The notes beneath the pieces were generated by a model that was given only the letters and a program-made list of their open reading frames with translations, did no database searches and was not told the DNA's origin. A program made the position numbers and the translations under genes. Positions 21,711 to 33,225 of a stretch of DNA of 64,000 nt are shown here, one piece after another (positions within the stretch are counted from its first letter, which is position 1; each line of letters begins with the position of its first letter). The stretch is from Isoetes taiwanensis (taxonomy: Eukaryota > Streptophyta > Lycopodiopsida > Isoetales > Isoetaceae): the NCBI GenBank assembly GCA_021234155.1, contig JAJEKV010000032.1:11166099-11230098 (forward strand), in the 5' to 3' direction.

Positions 21711-23389
21711 AACCTGCAAGAGAAAGCACAAAAGGTATTTCCTAAATTTGAATTTCACACACTTGTTTCTTGAAATTTGAACTTTATGCACTTCTGTTAT
21801 TTCTTTTTTTTTTCTTTTTTGCACCAACAGAAAGCCTATAAGGCAAGGCTCAACCCCCAAAACGTCTCCTTGAAGGCTTAAAAAGTTCTTGAGGTTTTAG
21901 ACTTGCACGATTCCCATTGAAACAAAGACAATCCTTTCTTGGCACAAACAGATCCGACAACGAAATGTTTGTTTGTGTTAGAGAAGGAAGCACACATGCA
22001 TTTTTTAAACCATTCTAGGTGTGCATGGCTAATTGGAATTTTTATTTAGGAATCTAAAATATGTTTGGTATTTGGTATGACACTATGTTTTCTAGTTTGA
22101 AATTGTGATATGGCACTAACTTAGAGACCCTTTTCTTTTTGGGCAGCTCGTCTCTTCTTACCAACCAGCTTCTTAATTGTGAGTTTCATTTTTCATGCCA
22201 ATTTTGAAAAATTAATACTTGTTTTGTGGTCTTTGTAGTTTTGATGGAAATGCTACATGGTGCTATTATATGTATGCTAGGACTGGACGACGTAAGAAAG
22301 CCCATCAATCTTAAAAATGAGCTATGCAAGTTGTTGGGATAATGGATGGACAAAAATTGTAATCCTATAAAGCATATAATGGATTTTTTTTCCTTGTTAT
22401 GATGTTCCATTTGCGAAACTCATTGGAGGTGCCAAAGGAAAAGTTAGTGACTATGTAAAGTTTCTTCATTAGATTTGTATGATATCGTGCTATATTGTGA
22501 AATATTGTCTATTTTCTAAGTAATATGTTACTAGAATCGTGTGCTGAAACGATGCCGGGCATTAGTCGTGGCCACATGGAATATATAGATATAATGGAAT
22601 ATGGAGCTTCGAGCATTGACACCATTGATGAATATGATTGATTACTCTTTCCTTTATGATATCTCTCCGTGGAAAATCATTGAATCAAATGAGTCATTTA
22701 AAGCAGACAATATCAAAACTTAGTGTTTAGACATTTGCGATATAAGTGTGTGCATTTGGGGTGTATTATCGTTTGGGGTGTCTTTTTTTTTTTTTTGACC
22801 ATCGGATCCTGGCATATTTCATAGCATATCAGGGGGTGAATTCCAGCCCTTAAGTGCAAGTCAAGATGGGGTCAAATCCCTATATTTGACTTACCCTAAG
22901 ATTCAACCAAACCATTGAATAAACACGTCTCCTCAAAATTGGGAGTTTGACCAAACAAATAATTATGAGCACAGGGAGTCGAACCCGGTAGAAGTTCGGC
23001 AGCTCATCTAAGCATACTAGGAATCCCGGAAGAGGGATGCCTAGTATGTAGAGAAACAACCCACTAACAAACCAAAGAAGTCGGTCTGAGCATATTGTTT
23101 GAAGCACTGATTTGAAAAAGCGGCATTGAAAATTTGGCCACTAATAAAACTCGGTTTTACGATTTGGCAAGATTATCTGAGCCAGCTTGCTCAAGCAGTT
23201 GAAGAGGTCATGGAAATAACATTCCACACAAATCGCTTAACAAAGCCCGACCAAAGCATCCATACACATCAAGCATTTCCATCCTGCTTTGAAACCTATC
23301 ATTCCCACAATACAAATCACGAAGAAGGTTTCTCAAGCCCATACACAAAAATAGAAGCCAACAAAACAAGAACATGCAAAGACATCATG

Positions 23390-23768
23390 GGTTAGCCAAA
23401 TCTCGGATCAAGCCAAGAAATAATCCCAATAATACAACGAGGGGACGATTAATCTCTGGAAAAAGAGGGCAAGCGGCTTGTTAAGGATCTTGCGGGTATT
23501 TCGTTCGGAAAGAGAAGCCGCGGTCAGCGGAAGGCAGATAAAGCACCTTGATCCCTTCTTCGCCTTTGTACATTCGGCGGAATCAACAAAAGTAATGAGA
23601 CGCCCTAAAGATGCAAAGGCGTTTGGCAAGCCGAACATTGGATTAGAATGGCACAGGTGGGGGCGAAACACCCGAACATGATGTTCCGCCGCCATAGCCA
23701 TAGCCATGGCACACATTGTTACTCAAAAAGCGCAACAACCGAAGCCCGCGACATAGCCATCCGAAACC
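23390..23768 (-). pseudogene. Family-1 UDP-glycosyltransferase N-terminal fragment, copy 1
   Basis: Readable pieces are HHVRVF, HSNPMFGL, ASLG and TFVDSAE; the ordered core seen in copy 2 is broken at several CTGG/CCAG sites. Only the N-terminal acceptor-binding Rossmann half is present; the PSPG donor-binding box is absent. It is a non-functional fragment inside the duplicated block. Confidence 0.7.
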
Positions 23769-24564
23769 TTGAAAGCGAGAATGTTTTTTTAATAATCTTC
23801 TTTGAAATCATAAAAGAGTGGTCGGAAGTGCATATCCATCCTCAAGAAAAGCCGCTGCATTGCTTGTGCCTCTTGCATAGAACCAACGAAGATGAAGGAA
23901 GCAAATCGACACCTATCTACCCAGGAATAGCAGCATGCGCCATCTGCGGCCCGGCCAAGTGAAGCGCAGCCCTCCCGACCACACAAATGCACGAATCCAA
24001 ACCCTAGATTCCCCTGTTTGGAATCTTGGTGCCAACGTCAGCTTATACTGTATTTACATACGGATACAACACCAAACCATGCAAAATCTTATGTTACAAA
24101 ACTACAGTTTCTGATTTCGGCAAGATTATTGTATCAAGTTTAATTGTATGTCAAGACTTATTTTTCTTTAAGTCCACTCACTTCAAAGGAAATTGTTTAT
24201 TTTCTAATTGCATTAATTTAGTATATCTATGCCTTTAAACTTTTATATCTCTAATAACAATAAAATCTATAGCAACTCAATCCATTAGAATTATTTCCAA
24301 GTTCAGAATCTATAGATTTATTGCGTAGTTGTGACTGCATATCTAAATACATTCATGGTGATGTGTTACCATGGTTGTTATGTTCCATTGCTTGGTCCGT
24401 TATGAGTTGCATGTTTCATCCTCTCGAGAAGTCGTGATATAATAAATTCTAAACCTGTAAATCCTAAACTCTAACCAAGATGGAAAATCAAGATAACACA
24501 CACAAATTTGTATCACCTACAAAAATCCACCCTTGCTCGCAATTAGTATCGATGATGTGAGTGT

Positions 24565-25057
24565 GGTGAATCATCTAGCTGTGCAAGCACAAGACAATGC
24601 TTTGGGACATTGCGAAGGAGAGAGCGGAAAAATGAGCGCCTCTCTCTCGCGCCTCGGGATACGTGCATCACCCAGCCCTGATGGATGAGGCTTTCGAAAG
24701 GCAAAGCAAGTGACAGAGACCTAGCTTGGCAAATGCTTCAGAAAATTCAAGAGATGGATATCCTTCTGTACCAGCTTATCAGGGTAAAAATTGGGCATTC
24801 AAAGGAGGACTGCTGTAGTCTCAAGAACCAAATTTTCAGAAGATCCATGACGGGAATGCTGCAGGCAGCCAAATCTTTAGTAGAGGAGCTCGAAGATCTC
24901 GGGTGGAAATCCAAGGCCTCTTTCCGTTTGGTCAAAATTTGGGAGGAAGCCGATGATCATGTTATTGAGAACTTTCGGAAGGGATTCAAAAATAGACTTC
25001 CCTCTTTTGCTGCGTAGACCCTGAAGGAAGTGGAGATGGATTATAAAACCTACCAAC
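24565..25057 (+). mobile_element. LINE-C 5' fragment carried by duplication copy 1
   Basis: It starts right after GATGTGAGTGT (24554-24564), the LINE-C target sequence, and matches 37809-38301. It includes the ORF1 start (24685, MRLSKGKASDRD...), with one extra stop (TAG at 25016-25018) where copy 2 has GAG. The sequence ends at the duplication breakpoint. Confidence 0.85.
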
Positions 25058-25218
25058 TCCCAGGGTTGCCCTTAAGGCCATAACCGCATAGGCGTGATTT
25101 AGAAGTTGAGGCGAATCATAAGCTTTCTATAATAATTTTGTAGGCGATTACTTTTTGCAACTTGAACTGGTTTATAGGAACTCTAGCGAATCTTGCCAAC
25201 GTTATTATGGTAATAGCA

Positions 25219-25500
25219 CTCGGAGGCTCCAGGGCCACGCCGAGGAAGAAACAACAGCCGACCAACCGGGAACCATCCGCGGAATGACCATCGCGGGAAA
25301 AAACATCCGATTAGTGCTGCCTCGGAGGCTACATTGCCACGCCGAGAGAGAAATGAAAAAGAAGAAAGCCTCGGAGGCTACAGGGCCACGCCGAGAGAAA
25401 ATGAACAAGAAAGCATGGCTCGGAGGCCACAACCACGCCGAGAAAGAAAGAAATGATAAGTAAGCCTCGGAGGCTACAGTACCACGCCGAGAAAAATGAA
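25219..25500 (+). repeat. Five CTCGGAGGCTACAGGG...CCGAG units
   Basis: CTCGGAGGCT or CTCGGAGGCC starts at 25219, 25321, 25370, 25419 and 25466. Each is followed about 20 bases later by CCACGCCGAG, so each unit has inverted CTCGG/CCGAG arms. The last four are spaced 47-49 bases, with A/G-rich linkers between. Bases 25058-25218 before it show nothing. Confidence 0.85.
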
Positions 25501-25612
25501 AAATAAGAGCATATCCGCGAGCAACTTTAATAATAGAACGTAATATGAGAAAAAGGGGAAGTCGTATGTGAAAATGACGAACAAGCTCAGATGTGACAGA
25601 GGGAGGGGGGGC

Positions 25613-25778
25613 GGGAAACTTGTGGAGCCAGAAATGAGCAGAATGGAAAGGAGCTCAAGAGAACGCCGATGACTGGAAATGAGGAAGGAGGCGGTATAAA
25701 TAGGACATGCGAGGTAGGGCGTCCCCGTCCAAGAAATGTCGGTTCTATTGCTATCGCAATAGAACCGTGGCATTCCTA
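25613..25778 (+). repeat. Terminal direct repeat, left, with TATA box and palindrome
   Basis: It matches 31178-31339 almost base for base. It contains TATAAATA (25695-25702) and, 39 bases later, a perfect palindrome with 11-bp arms (GGTTCTATTGC / GCAATAGAACC, 25741-25766) around TATC. A transcript from the TATA box would start with this hairpin. Confidence 0.8.
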
Positions 25779-27320
25779 GGATGGGTCCTATGAAACAACT
25801 AGTTGGCCGATAGAAGAGGAATCAACCTCAAAAAAACATGGAGCAAACTAGGACGACAAGGAAAAAATCAAGCAAAAGCGAAGCCAAGGGAAAAATGGGC
25901 AAAAGACAATTAGAACAGATCAAGCCCTTGGGGGATAACAACAAACTGTGAAACAAGGCTGCCGGAATAACAGGGATAATCAGAGCAAAAGGCAGAAAAC
26001 CTGATATATGGACACCAAGAGGGCAAAAAGAAGCAAGGCAAATCGAAAGGAGAGAACCAGAGAGCCAAGGCCAAGATCAGTAACGAAAAAGACCAACATG
26101 AACAAGGCAATGAAGTATCTAGAGGACAAAGGGGCAGTCAAACCGGGGAAAGATAAAGCAAGTGTAGCAGGATTAAAGAAATCGAAGAACACCGACCCAA
26201 AGAGCAGAGAGCGAGATTGAGTAGCAGCAAAAGCGACACATGAAGGACCAAAAAAAAAAGGGGACAAGATAAAGGATACCAGCAAACCGGGTCAGACAAC
26301 AACGACAAAGTAAATGGTGAACAGAACTTTTCCATGCCAAATGCACATATGTAAAGAGCGAACTTACCAACCAAAGCATGAAACAAGGAAACCAAACAAA
26401 TGTGTGTTTCCAAGACTGAAGATCTAAGGTGCAAAGGATACTCCCAGAGAGAATGCAAACTGAAGTTATGACAAGCACAAACGGCTCTTACCAAAAATGA
26501 AACTTTTAGTGCAAAATGCTCACATGCAAAGAGCGACTTACCTGGAGAGAACGCAATGGATCAAAAAGAACCAAGAAGAACAAATGGACACAAAAGAATA
26601 AATGGATATGGGTGCAACTGAGACGACAGAAGCCGTATGGAACAATGATTTTAAAGAAGAGAACAGAGAAAGAAGAGGAAAAAAGTGGCAATCATGCACA
26701 ATAGTAATAAATACGAACAACAAGTCAAGTGAGAATTGCAGATCGAGAAAATAACCATATACGAGGAACAACGGAGGAAGGAGGACCTCAACAAAAGTGA
26801 CATATCAAGAAGTGATCAAGCGCGAAAAACAACACGAAGAAAGGGCAAACACGTAAGGGACAAAAATAACCATAACATAGACCACAATAGACGTCGAGCA
26901 ATATGAGGTGAGAGCATACTAATAATGGAATGCACAAGATCAGAAAATTGATGGAATCTCAGCTTCATCGTAAAACAAAAAACCATCCAAATGAAACGAA
27001 CAAGAGTGCAGAGATGGCCAAGTGTACACAATGAACGAAAATCACAAACTCATCAACACCCAAATAGACAACAAATCAACAAAACCAGTGAAGCCCAGAA
27101 GATGCCCAAAGATGTTGAACTAAAACCCAAGAATGCTGAATTGAAATAATGATAACTGAACATTGAGCAACAAAGCAAATACATCGACATAAAAACCTGA
27201 AAATGGACTAACTATCCAAAAGAAATGCGCAGATATGTAAATCAAACCACATGCATAAAATAATGACGAATGAAAACAGTCTTATACACACCATGAGATG
27301 GAACGACATGTGGAACCATC

Positions 27321-27505
27321 GAACATGATCGGCTAATGACAAAGGATCCTATGTTATATAAAACACTGAGGCCCATCGAACATGATCGGCGAATGACAAA
27401 GGATCCTATGTTATGTAAAACACTGAGGCCACATATCCATAAAAAGGAGCAAATGGAACCATCAAACGAACATGATCGGCTAATGATAAAGGATCCCATG
27501 AAATG
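27321..27505 (+). repeat. Three GAACATGATCGGCTAATGAC units
   Basis: Units start at 27321, 27378 and 27468; each continues AAAGGATCCYATG. The first two are 57 bp apart. They lie inside the LARD-like interior. Confidence 0.85.
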
Positions 27506-28201
27506 ACTACAAGGTTCAAACATGACAAATAAGAAGCAGAAGACAAAGACGATTCAAAATAAAAGTAAAAAAGGAAGGACAAATAAGGGACTGGAGCAAT
27601 AGATAAATAGAGAAGTGAACCCAGGCGAGTCAAGAGGGTAAAATAACCGAAGGAGACAAAACTAAAAATAGAGTGAACGGAGCAAAAGGGGTAAATAGAA
27701 ACACGACACAAAAGAGCTAAACAGATCATAAGAGCTACTGACATGGGAACCATAAAAAAAACATAAGAGCAAAAAGAGACCAAACAAAGAATGAACTAAA
27801 AGCACTAAAAGAGAATCTAAAACTAACTGGCAAAGGAAACACAGAAAATACTTATAAAGGAAACAATAAACAAAACAAAATATATGCGGGACATCAACGG
27901 GAAAGAAAGGAATGGACCAAGATAGAACATATATGACCGATTTTAATAGCACAAGGTCATGAAGACGAGACTAAGTAAGGAACCATCAGAAAAGGAGTAA
28001 TCAAACCACAAAGGAGCAAAAAATTACAAACCGAGATAAAAGATCAATCGATATCACAAAAAATGCTCAATAAAGCTGGAGTCAACATAAAGTGGGCACA
28101 AATATGTATGGAATCGACAATGTCCAAGAACACCAAAAGATCTCAGAAGTGCGTCCAAGCGTTCAAATGCAAATAAAGGAGCAATAAAAGAAGCCAACAT
28201 T

Positions 28202-28812
28202 AAGAATGGATCCAATGCCCATACATATATGAAGAAGATGCATCAAAAGGAACCGAAAAGGTATGAAAAGGAACCACGTAAAAAGCCTAGGGCAAGCCAT
28301 AAACCATGTAAGACAACACTATCTACCAAATGTATATGATGAAAATATGCAACAAACATACTGTGTAGAATGTCGGAGACCAAAATAACCTGTATAAATG
28401 AAAATAGACAACCCAGGATGAGGCAATGTAATGCGAACATTGGGCGCTAATTATGCGGTCTAGAGAATGAAATATGGCAACATCAAACAACCTGGAGCTT
28501 GGAAACTACGCAACGCACAATGATCCCAATGCTCTGAGCCAGAGGGTGCAAACATAAAAGAAGACAATACTAAGAATGGATCTAATGCGCAAACATATAT
28601 GAAGAAAGAAGAATATAGTAAATGAAACCAAATAGGCCTGAAAAGGAACCATGTAAAAATCCTAAGGTGAGACATAAACCATATGATATAAACATTATGC
28701 TAGAAGTATATGACCAAAACTGCATCAAGCGAACTATGTAGAATGTCAACGACCAAAAGAAACCGTACCCATGAAACTATAAAAAACCCAAGATGAAGAA
28801 ATTTAATGTGAA
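28202..28812 (+). repeat. Diverged internal duplication (~240 bp twice, 370 bp apart)
   Basis: TAAGAATGGATCCAATGC (28202) and TAAGAATGGATCTAATGC (28572) open two copies sharing ATATATGAAGAA, GGAACCAYGTAAAAA, ATAAACCAT, GTAGAATGTC and AACCCARGATGA in order. It is non-coding. Confidence 0.75.
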
Positions 28813-30703
28813 CATCAAGCGGCAAAAACGACAGGGAAGAACCAACAACAGCCAAATGGACGAACGAAACAAAATAGAACTATTAGCAGTCAGACCACAA
28901 GCAGACAAAAGGGACAAACATAGAAACCTGAAGGCAAAATAGAGCAACGCATAATTTTGGTAAGGGAATGAATCAAGACCCTGGATGGGCCAATGGAGCA
29001 AAAAACAAACTAGAGATAATAGGATAAGCGACACACACATAGCCCCCAACGTGATAAAGACTATAGATAGCAACGATCAAGCCAACCAACACATAAGACT
29101 GAATGAAATCAAGGTTTACGAAAATCACGCCAACCAAAGTCAGACCATTAAAACCAACAAGAGTGCATAGAAATGAGACAAGAGTGTGTAGAGAAGATCA
29201 AACGTCTAAAAAACAAAAGATAAAACAACGCGAAGAACGAAGCCACATACATATCCATTGTTACCTGAATGAGTCGAAAGCTTGAGAGATAACCTGATGA
29301 AGATTATGGAATACAAAAATCTAGCAACCACGCCTAGAAGGAATCACCTTTGTCCCTACGCTGCATCAAAATAAAGGACACGATACCAGAACCCCAACCA
29401 TGAAGCCAGGCAGGGCACCCGACACCGGCAACTAAGGGGAACCGACTAACCAAAAGATATTAAAGTTACTGTCAAGCATATATACCATAATGAACGAATG
29501 AACCTTGCGTGTAGCAGGATAGATCCACCTAATACAATAGTCCTAGAGGTCATTTGCACATGTACATACCATATCTCATATGAATGTATCTAAGGTACTA
29601 GACCTGTCGAAACAACGTAGACAAAAACCATAGGAGTTACCTCCCTGCAACATATGCACCATACAATCCAAACAACGCCAAAATCTAGACGACTTGCTTA
29701 AACGTCGATGAAACAAAAGAGGTTTGAGAAACATGAGAATAAGGTCCAAACTATATAAAAGGCATACCCATGTTAAGCATGCGAGAACGAAAAATGCCGA
29801 TACAACTGAGAAAGCGAAACTAAGCACTGGACAATGGAACTTCGCATGCTGATCTAAACTAAACAATAAAAAAGGGGACTTCGGCTGCATAAAAGAATAA
29901 AAATCATGGAAGCCGCCCACACATAAACAACCACATGAAACCACAATCAGCAAATCCTCCAATAAAGACAACAAAGCGCAAAGGGGCATGCTAGATAACC
30001 GAGGAACTGGAAGATGCCAAGGGTCTAGATATGTAATTTAAATAGAAGTAAGGAAGCACACCAAATGGATATAAAGATGTGAATCGATGAAACAACAATG
30101 TTCAACAGGGGAACAAACAAACAAGTAGAAATCCAAGACTGGAGCAAATGAACCTCAAAAGTACATAATGGAGCCATGAGTCTAAAAAGCCGTCCTATGA
30201 GAAAAAACAAGACTATGACATAAAAGCAAACCCTAAGAAAAAACGCAGAAGATAGAGCTAAAGGATCTATTAAAACAACGTTGTTTATTCCTAAAAAAGA
30301 AGAGGGATAACAGAGGCTAGGTAACCCCAAGCGAAGGGATGACAAGGGGAACTGACTCCCGGTATCCCCACCAAACACCTGCCTGTGATGACAGAGGCGG
30401 CGGCCGAGGCGGTGGCAGGGAAGAGCAGGTACGGATGGGGCCAGGAAATTTCGTGGTCAGACTCGAATGGGGAAGCCACAAGCAATAGGGTCAATCTACC
30501 ACCAAATCGACAGGGATCTGGCTATGGAGGCACGATGCAAGCTATGGAAACCATGAAATTGAAATGATAGAGAGAGAATCGACTTCTTGCAAAACAGGAA
30601 GGGTCCGTGTTGATCAGAATAAGCAAAGAAAAAGGGGGCCTGCATGATTGCATGGGCTGACGGGGTCCAGGGGGTGCGGGCCGATTCGCAGAGAGGTGAA
30701 CCA

Positions 30704-30865
30704 GCCAGGAGGCAGATCACTGGAAGCAGCCAGGAGGCAGATCACTGGAAGCTCAACATCGTCCAACCAGATGAACTCGGCAAGAAGAGGTGAGAAAAAG
30801 AAGCCACAATCGAGATAGAAAAACCAGACCAAACCAGTAGCCACAATCGAGATAGAAAAACCAAA
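30704..30865 (+). repeat. Two short tandem duplications (25 bp and 33 bp)
   Basis: GCCAGGAGGCAGATCACTGG occurs at 30704 and 30729. GCCACAATCGAGATAGAAAA-type units occur at about 30809 and 30842. Confidence 0.85.
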
Positions 30866-31177
30866 AAGAACAGGAAGAACCAGAAAGCTTGAGACCGACA
30901 TCCCCTTTCAACCCCAACCAGAAATCGAAATAAAGCCAAGAACATGAACTTCAACAAACCGATGTCCAAACGGAAAAACCTGATTGAAAGAATACCGACA
31001 GAGCCAAAGAACCAAAAAGAAAAACTCACAATCGCAGCTGCCAACCACGTAGCTCTTCAGGAAACCATAAAACCGAAGCGTCCAAGAGAACGGATCCAAG
31101 CCGGAACGATCCAACCGCTTGCTGAAACTGGTAGGGAAAAGCCTTGAAGATAGAAAACTTGTAGAGCGTTGAAGGTA

Positions 31178-31339
31178 GGGAACTTGTGGAGCCAGAAATG
31201 AGCAGAATGGAAAGGAGCTCAAGAGAACGCCGATGACTGGAAATGAGGAAGGAGGCGGTATAAATAGGACATGCGAGGTAGGGCGTCCCCGTCCAAGGAA
31301 TGTCGGTTCTATTGCTATCGCAATAGAACCGTGGCATTC
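31178..31339 (+). repeat. Terminal direct repeat, right
   Basis: Copy of 25613-25778, with TATAAATA (31259-31266) and the same palindrome (31305-31330). It is preceded by the purine stretch GTTGAAGGTAGGGAAC, which could serve as a polypurine tract. Confidence 0.8.
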
Positions 31340-31454
31340 TCGTACAGATGAAATTCTTCATTGTAGTGCTTCTAAGAACACTGCCATTTATTTCTACATA
31401 AGTGATTGGTATTATTGGAGCAATGCATACTATGCAACTTCTGCAAGTTTATGT

Positions 31455-31614
31455 GATGGTTTCCATCAAGGATTCTATTATTCAATTTGGCTACATGAAG
31501 ACCAAAGCATAGCATCACATGTAAAAGCGCTTTTGATGGTTTCCATCAAGGATTCTATTATTCAATTTGGCTACATGAAGACCAAAGCATAGCATCACAT
31601 GTAAAAGCGCTTTT
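31455..31614 (+). repeat. Exact 80-bp tandem duplication
   Basis: GATGGTTTCCATCAAGGATT starts at 31455 and 31535; the two units appear identical. They keep an open frame across the first unit (GFYYSIWLHEDQSIASH). No family recognised. Bases 31615-31825 hold nothing else supported. Confidence 0.9.
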
Positions 31615-31825
31615 GAAGGTCATGGAACCTTTCACATTAATTGCGTCCCTACTTTTGTTTATAAATTAAATTGGTATATCAAATTAGGAGATCTGGTATT
31701 ACATGGTTATACATGAAAAAGGTGTAAGCCTTATACATAAACAACCTCTATAGTATACACACACTTACACACTTACATAAACAGGCTAACTGGCCCATAA
31801 AGTTTACCTATGTTTGCTTTAGTTA

Positions 31826-31930
31826 GGGCTCGAAGGGCCCAAAAAATTTTTTAATATAACAATCACTACCATTAACATTATTAATACATGTTTTTTCCAT
31901 TAATTAATTAAAGCCATACAATTGTCTTAC
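31826..31930 (-). repeat. Hairpin-ended repeat family, copy B
   Basis: On the minus strand: TTAATTAATTAATGG, then AATGTTAATGGTAGTG, then TTAAAAAATTTTTT and the hairpin GGGCCCTTCGAGCCC (31826-31840), followed by TAAC. Confidence 0.6.
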
Positions 31931-32291
31931 TAATGGGAGTGTGAACTGCCACATTAGTTTAAGCCAAAATATACTAAACCTCTAGTAGGTATTCGAGGTT
32001 ACAATAAGTTAACAACAATAATAAGTATCAAGGAGTTCAGATAAACCAGTCACAAAAGTGTCAAATATGCCAACAGAACTGCTTTGCCCCCTTGAGATGG
32101 AGTTGTAACTGTAAAGACCTGTAATTTCCATGAATGGAGTCCAAAAAACCTGCATTATAAGATTACCATCCAAGTGCAATAGCAAAAATGTTAAACAAGA
32201 GAAAGACAAATTATTGAGCATAAGCAATTGGCACAAGTTCAGAATGTAAGGTGAAGTGTGGAGTTGTGAAGATGAAGTGTAGGATGAAGGA

Positions 32292-32702
32292 CTAGGCAGA
32301 AGAGGAATCTTGGCGAGTGATCTGATCAAAGATGGAGTTATATACCCAATAAAAGCCTTTGTCTGCGCCAAACTTATAGCTATTGAACTCTGATCCATTC
32401 TCCATGAGAAGATAGTGGATATCTTCCTTTCCCATGAGAAGCAGCAATGTTCCATATAGATTAGCTAGCATTTTATGTGAATAATACAACTCCCTGTATC
32501 TGGCAAGCTGCCTTTCTGTCAAGGAGAAATGATACATAAAGAGGACATCTGTACCACCCAACATACAATTTGGGTCATCGGATGGAAGGATCCGACGACC
32601 GAGTAGTCGAGAGCGCACCTCGTTTAGAATAATATATGGCACAATAATAGGAGTTTCAGGGGGATTTGATATGAATGCATAAATCACCATTACTGAGACC
32701 AT
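32292..32702 (-). CDS. Unrecognised 136-codon open frame, possible exon
   Basis: It starts ATG at 32702 and is open to 32292. The middle and C-terminal half are protein-like, mixed in composition (TDVLFMYHFSLTERQLARY, then SHKMLANLYGTLLLLMGKED and KGFYWVYNSIFDQITRQ). No membrane segment or known motif was recognised. Its upstream part overlaps a locally duplicated segment (CATCGGATGGAAGGATCCGA and CGCACCTCGTTTAGAAT recur near 33200-33245). It could be a host exon fragment. Confidence 0.3.
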   Translation of the reverse strand: MVSVMVIYAFISNPPETPIIVPYIILNEVRSRLLGRRILPSDDPNCMLGGTDVLFMYHFSLTERQLARYRELYYSHKMLANLYGTLLLLMGKEDIHYLLMENGSEFNSYKFGADKGFYWVYNSIFDQITRQDSSSA

Positions 32703-32761
32703 AGGCCATAGCCATAAAATAATTGAATGGTTTAATAATTAAAAAAAAACATAGATTCAAT

Positions 32762-33225
32762 AGAAAAAATAAGCATGTTAACTCATTGAATGCATTGAAA
32801 AGCATTCTTATTAGGATATTGAATTATTTTGGTAGATGTTCAAGTCTCTGTATTTCATAGTCCAAAACCTTAGGAGATCCTGTATTTCATATATCAAAAT
32901 CATAAGCGCCCCCAATCATAAATGACAATAATCGAAAAGAGAGGCATCCAGAGACCCAATATACGATCCGAGTCATAGGATAGAAGGATTCGACAGAAAA
33001 AATAAGAATGCTAGCTCATTTGGTGCATTGACTAAAGCATTCTTAGGATATTAAATTATTTTGATAGAGGTTCGAGTCTCTGTATTTCATAGTCCAAAAT
33101 CTTAGGAGAATCTATATTTCATATTTCAAAATCATAAGTGCCGCGCCACAATCGAAACAAAAGGCACCTAGAGGCCCAATATACAATATGTCGTACGACG
33201 GAAGGATCCGATGACCAAGATAGTC
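32762..33225. repeat. Two tandem ~230-bp units, diverged
   Basis: AGAAAAAATAAGCATG (32762) and AGAAAAAATAAGAATG (about 32997) open units that share TCTGTATTTCATAGTCCAAA, TTTCATAT.TCAAAATCATAA and CCCAATATAC in order. A third partial match covers about 32555-32625. It is non-coding; the left end of repeat E follows at 33246. Confidence 0.8.

Larger units (their letters stand above)
20129..25057 (+). repeat. 4.93-kb segmental duplication, copy 1
   Basis: This block is near-identical in order and spacing to 33373-38301 (constant offset 13,244 at both ends; internal indels cancel). It begins at CCAACAAGTAAAGCC and ends at ATTATAAAACCTACCAAC. The right end stops inside LINE ORF1, so this copy arose after the LINE-C insertion seen intact in the other copy. 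Contents are 70-bp and 115-bp tandem repeats, a 15-bp degenerate array, a decayed host-like exon, a glycosyltransferase pseudogene and the first 493 bases of LINE-C. Confidence 0.93.
25613..31339 (+). mobile_element. LARD-like non-coding element with short terminal direct repeats
   Basis: A segment of about 165 bp is present at both ends in direct orientation. The 5.4-kb interior is strongly A/G-rich on the plus strand, with T the rarest base in most lines to about 30.3 kb, and encodes nothing recognisable. It contains several internal duplications. The layout resembles a large non-autonomous LTR derivative (LARD). No convincing primer binding site or target-site duplication was found, so the class is tentative. 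Confidence 0.4.

Noticed and set aside
25900-30300. Many minus-strand open frames rich in Phe, Leu and Ser (for example 27406-27783, 29576-29989).
   Set aside because: They follow from the A/G-rich plus strand, which removes stop codons on the other strand. They have no domains and overlap in several frames.
25613-31339. Calling the direct repeats proven LTRs.
   Set aside because: No TG/CA ends plus matching 5-bp target duplication and no clear primer binding site could be fixed.
31233-31592. 119-codon open frame spanning the right terminal repeat and the 80-bp duplication.
   Set aside because: It runs through an element boundary and a tandem repeat; no homologue recognised.
31826-31930. 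Helitron 3' end (hairpin followed by CTAA).
   Set aside because: Only this copy has a CTRR-like end; copies at 7316 and 18360 are followed by TCAC and CAAT, and no 5' TC end was found.
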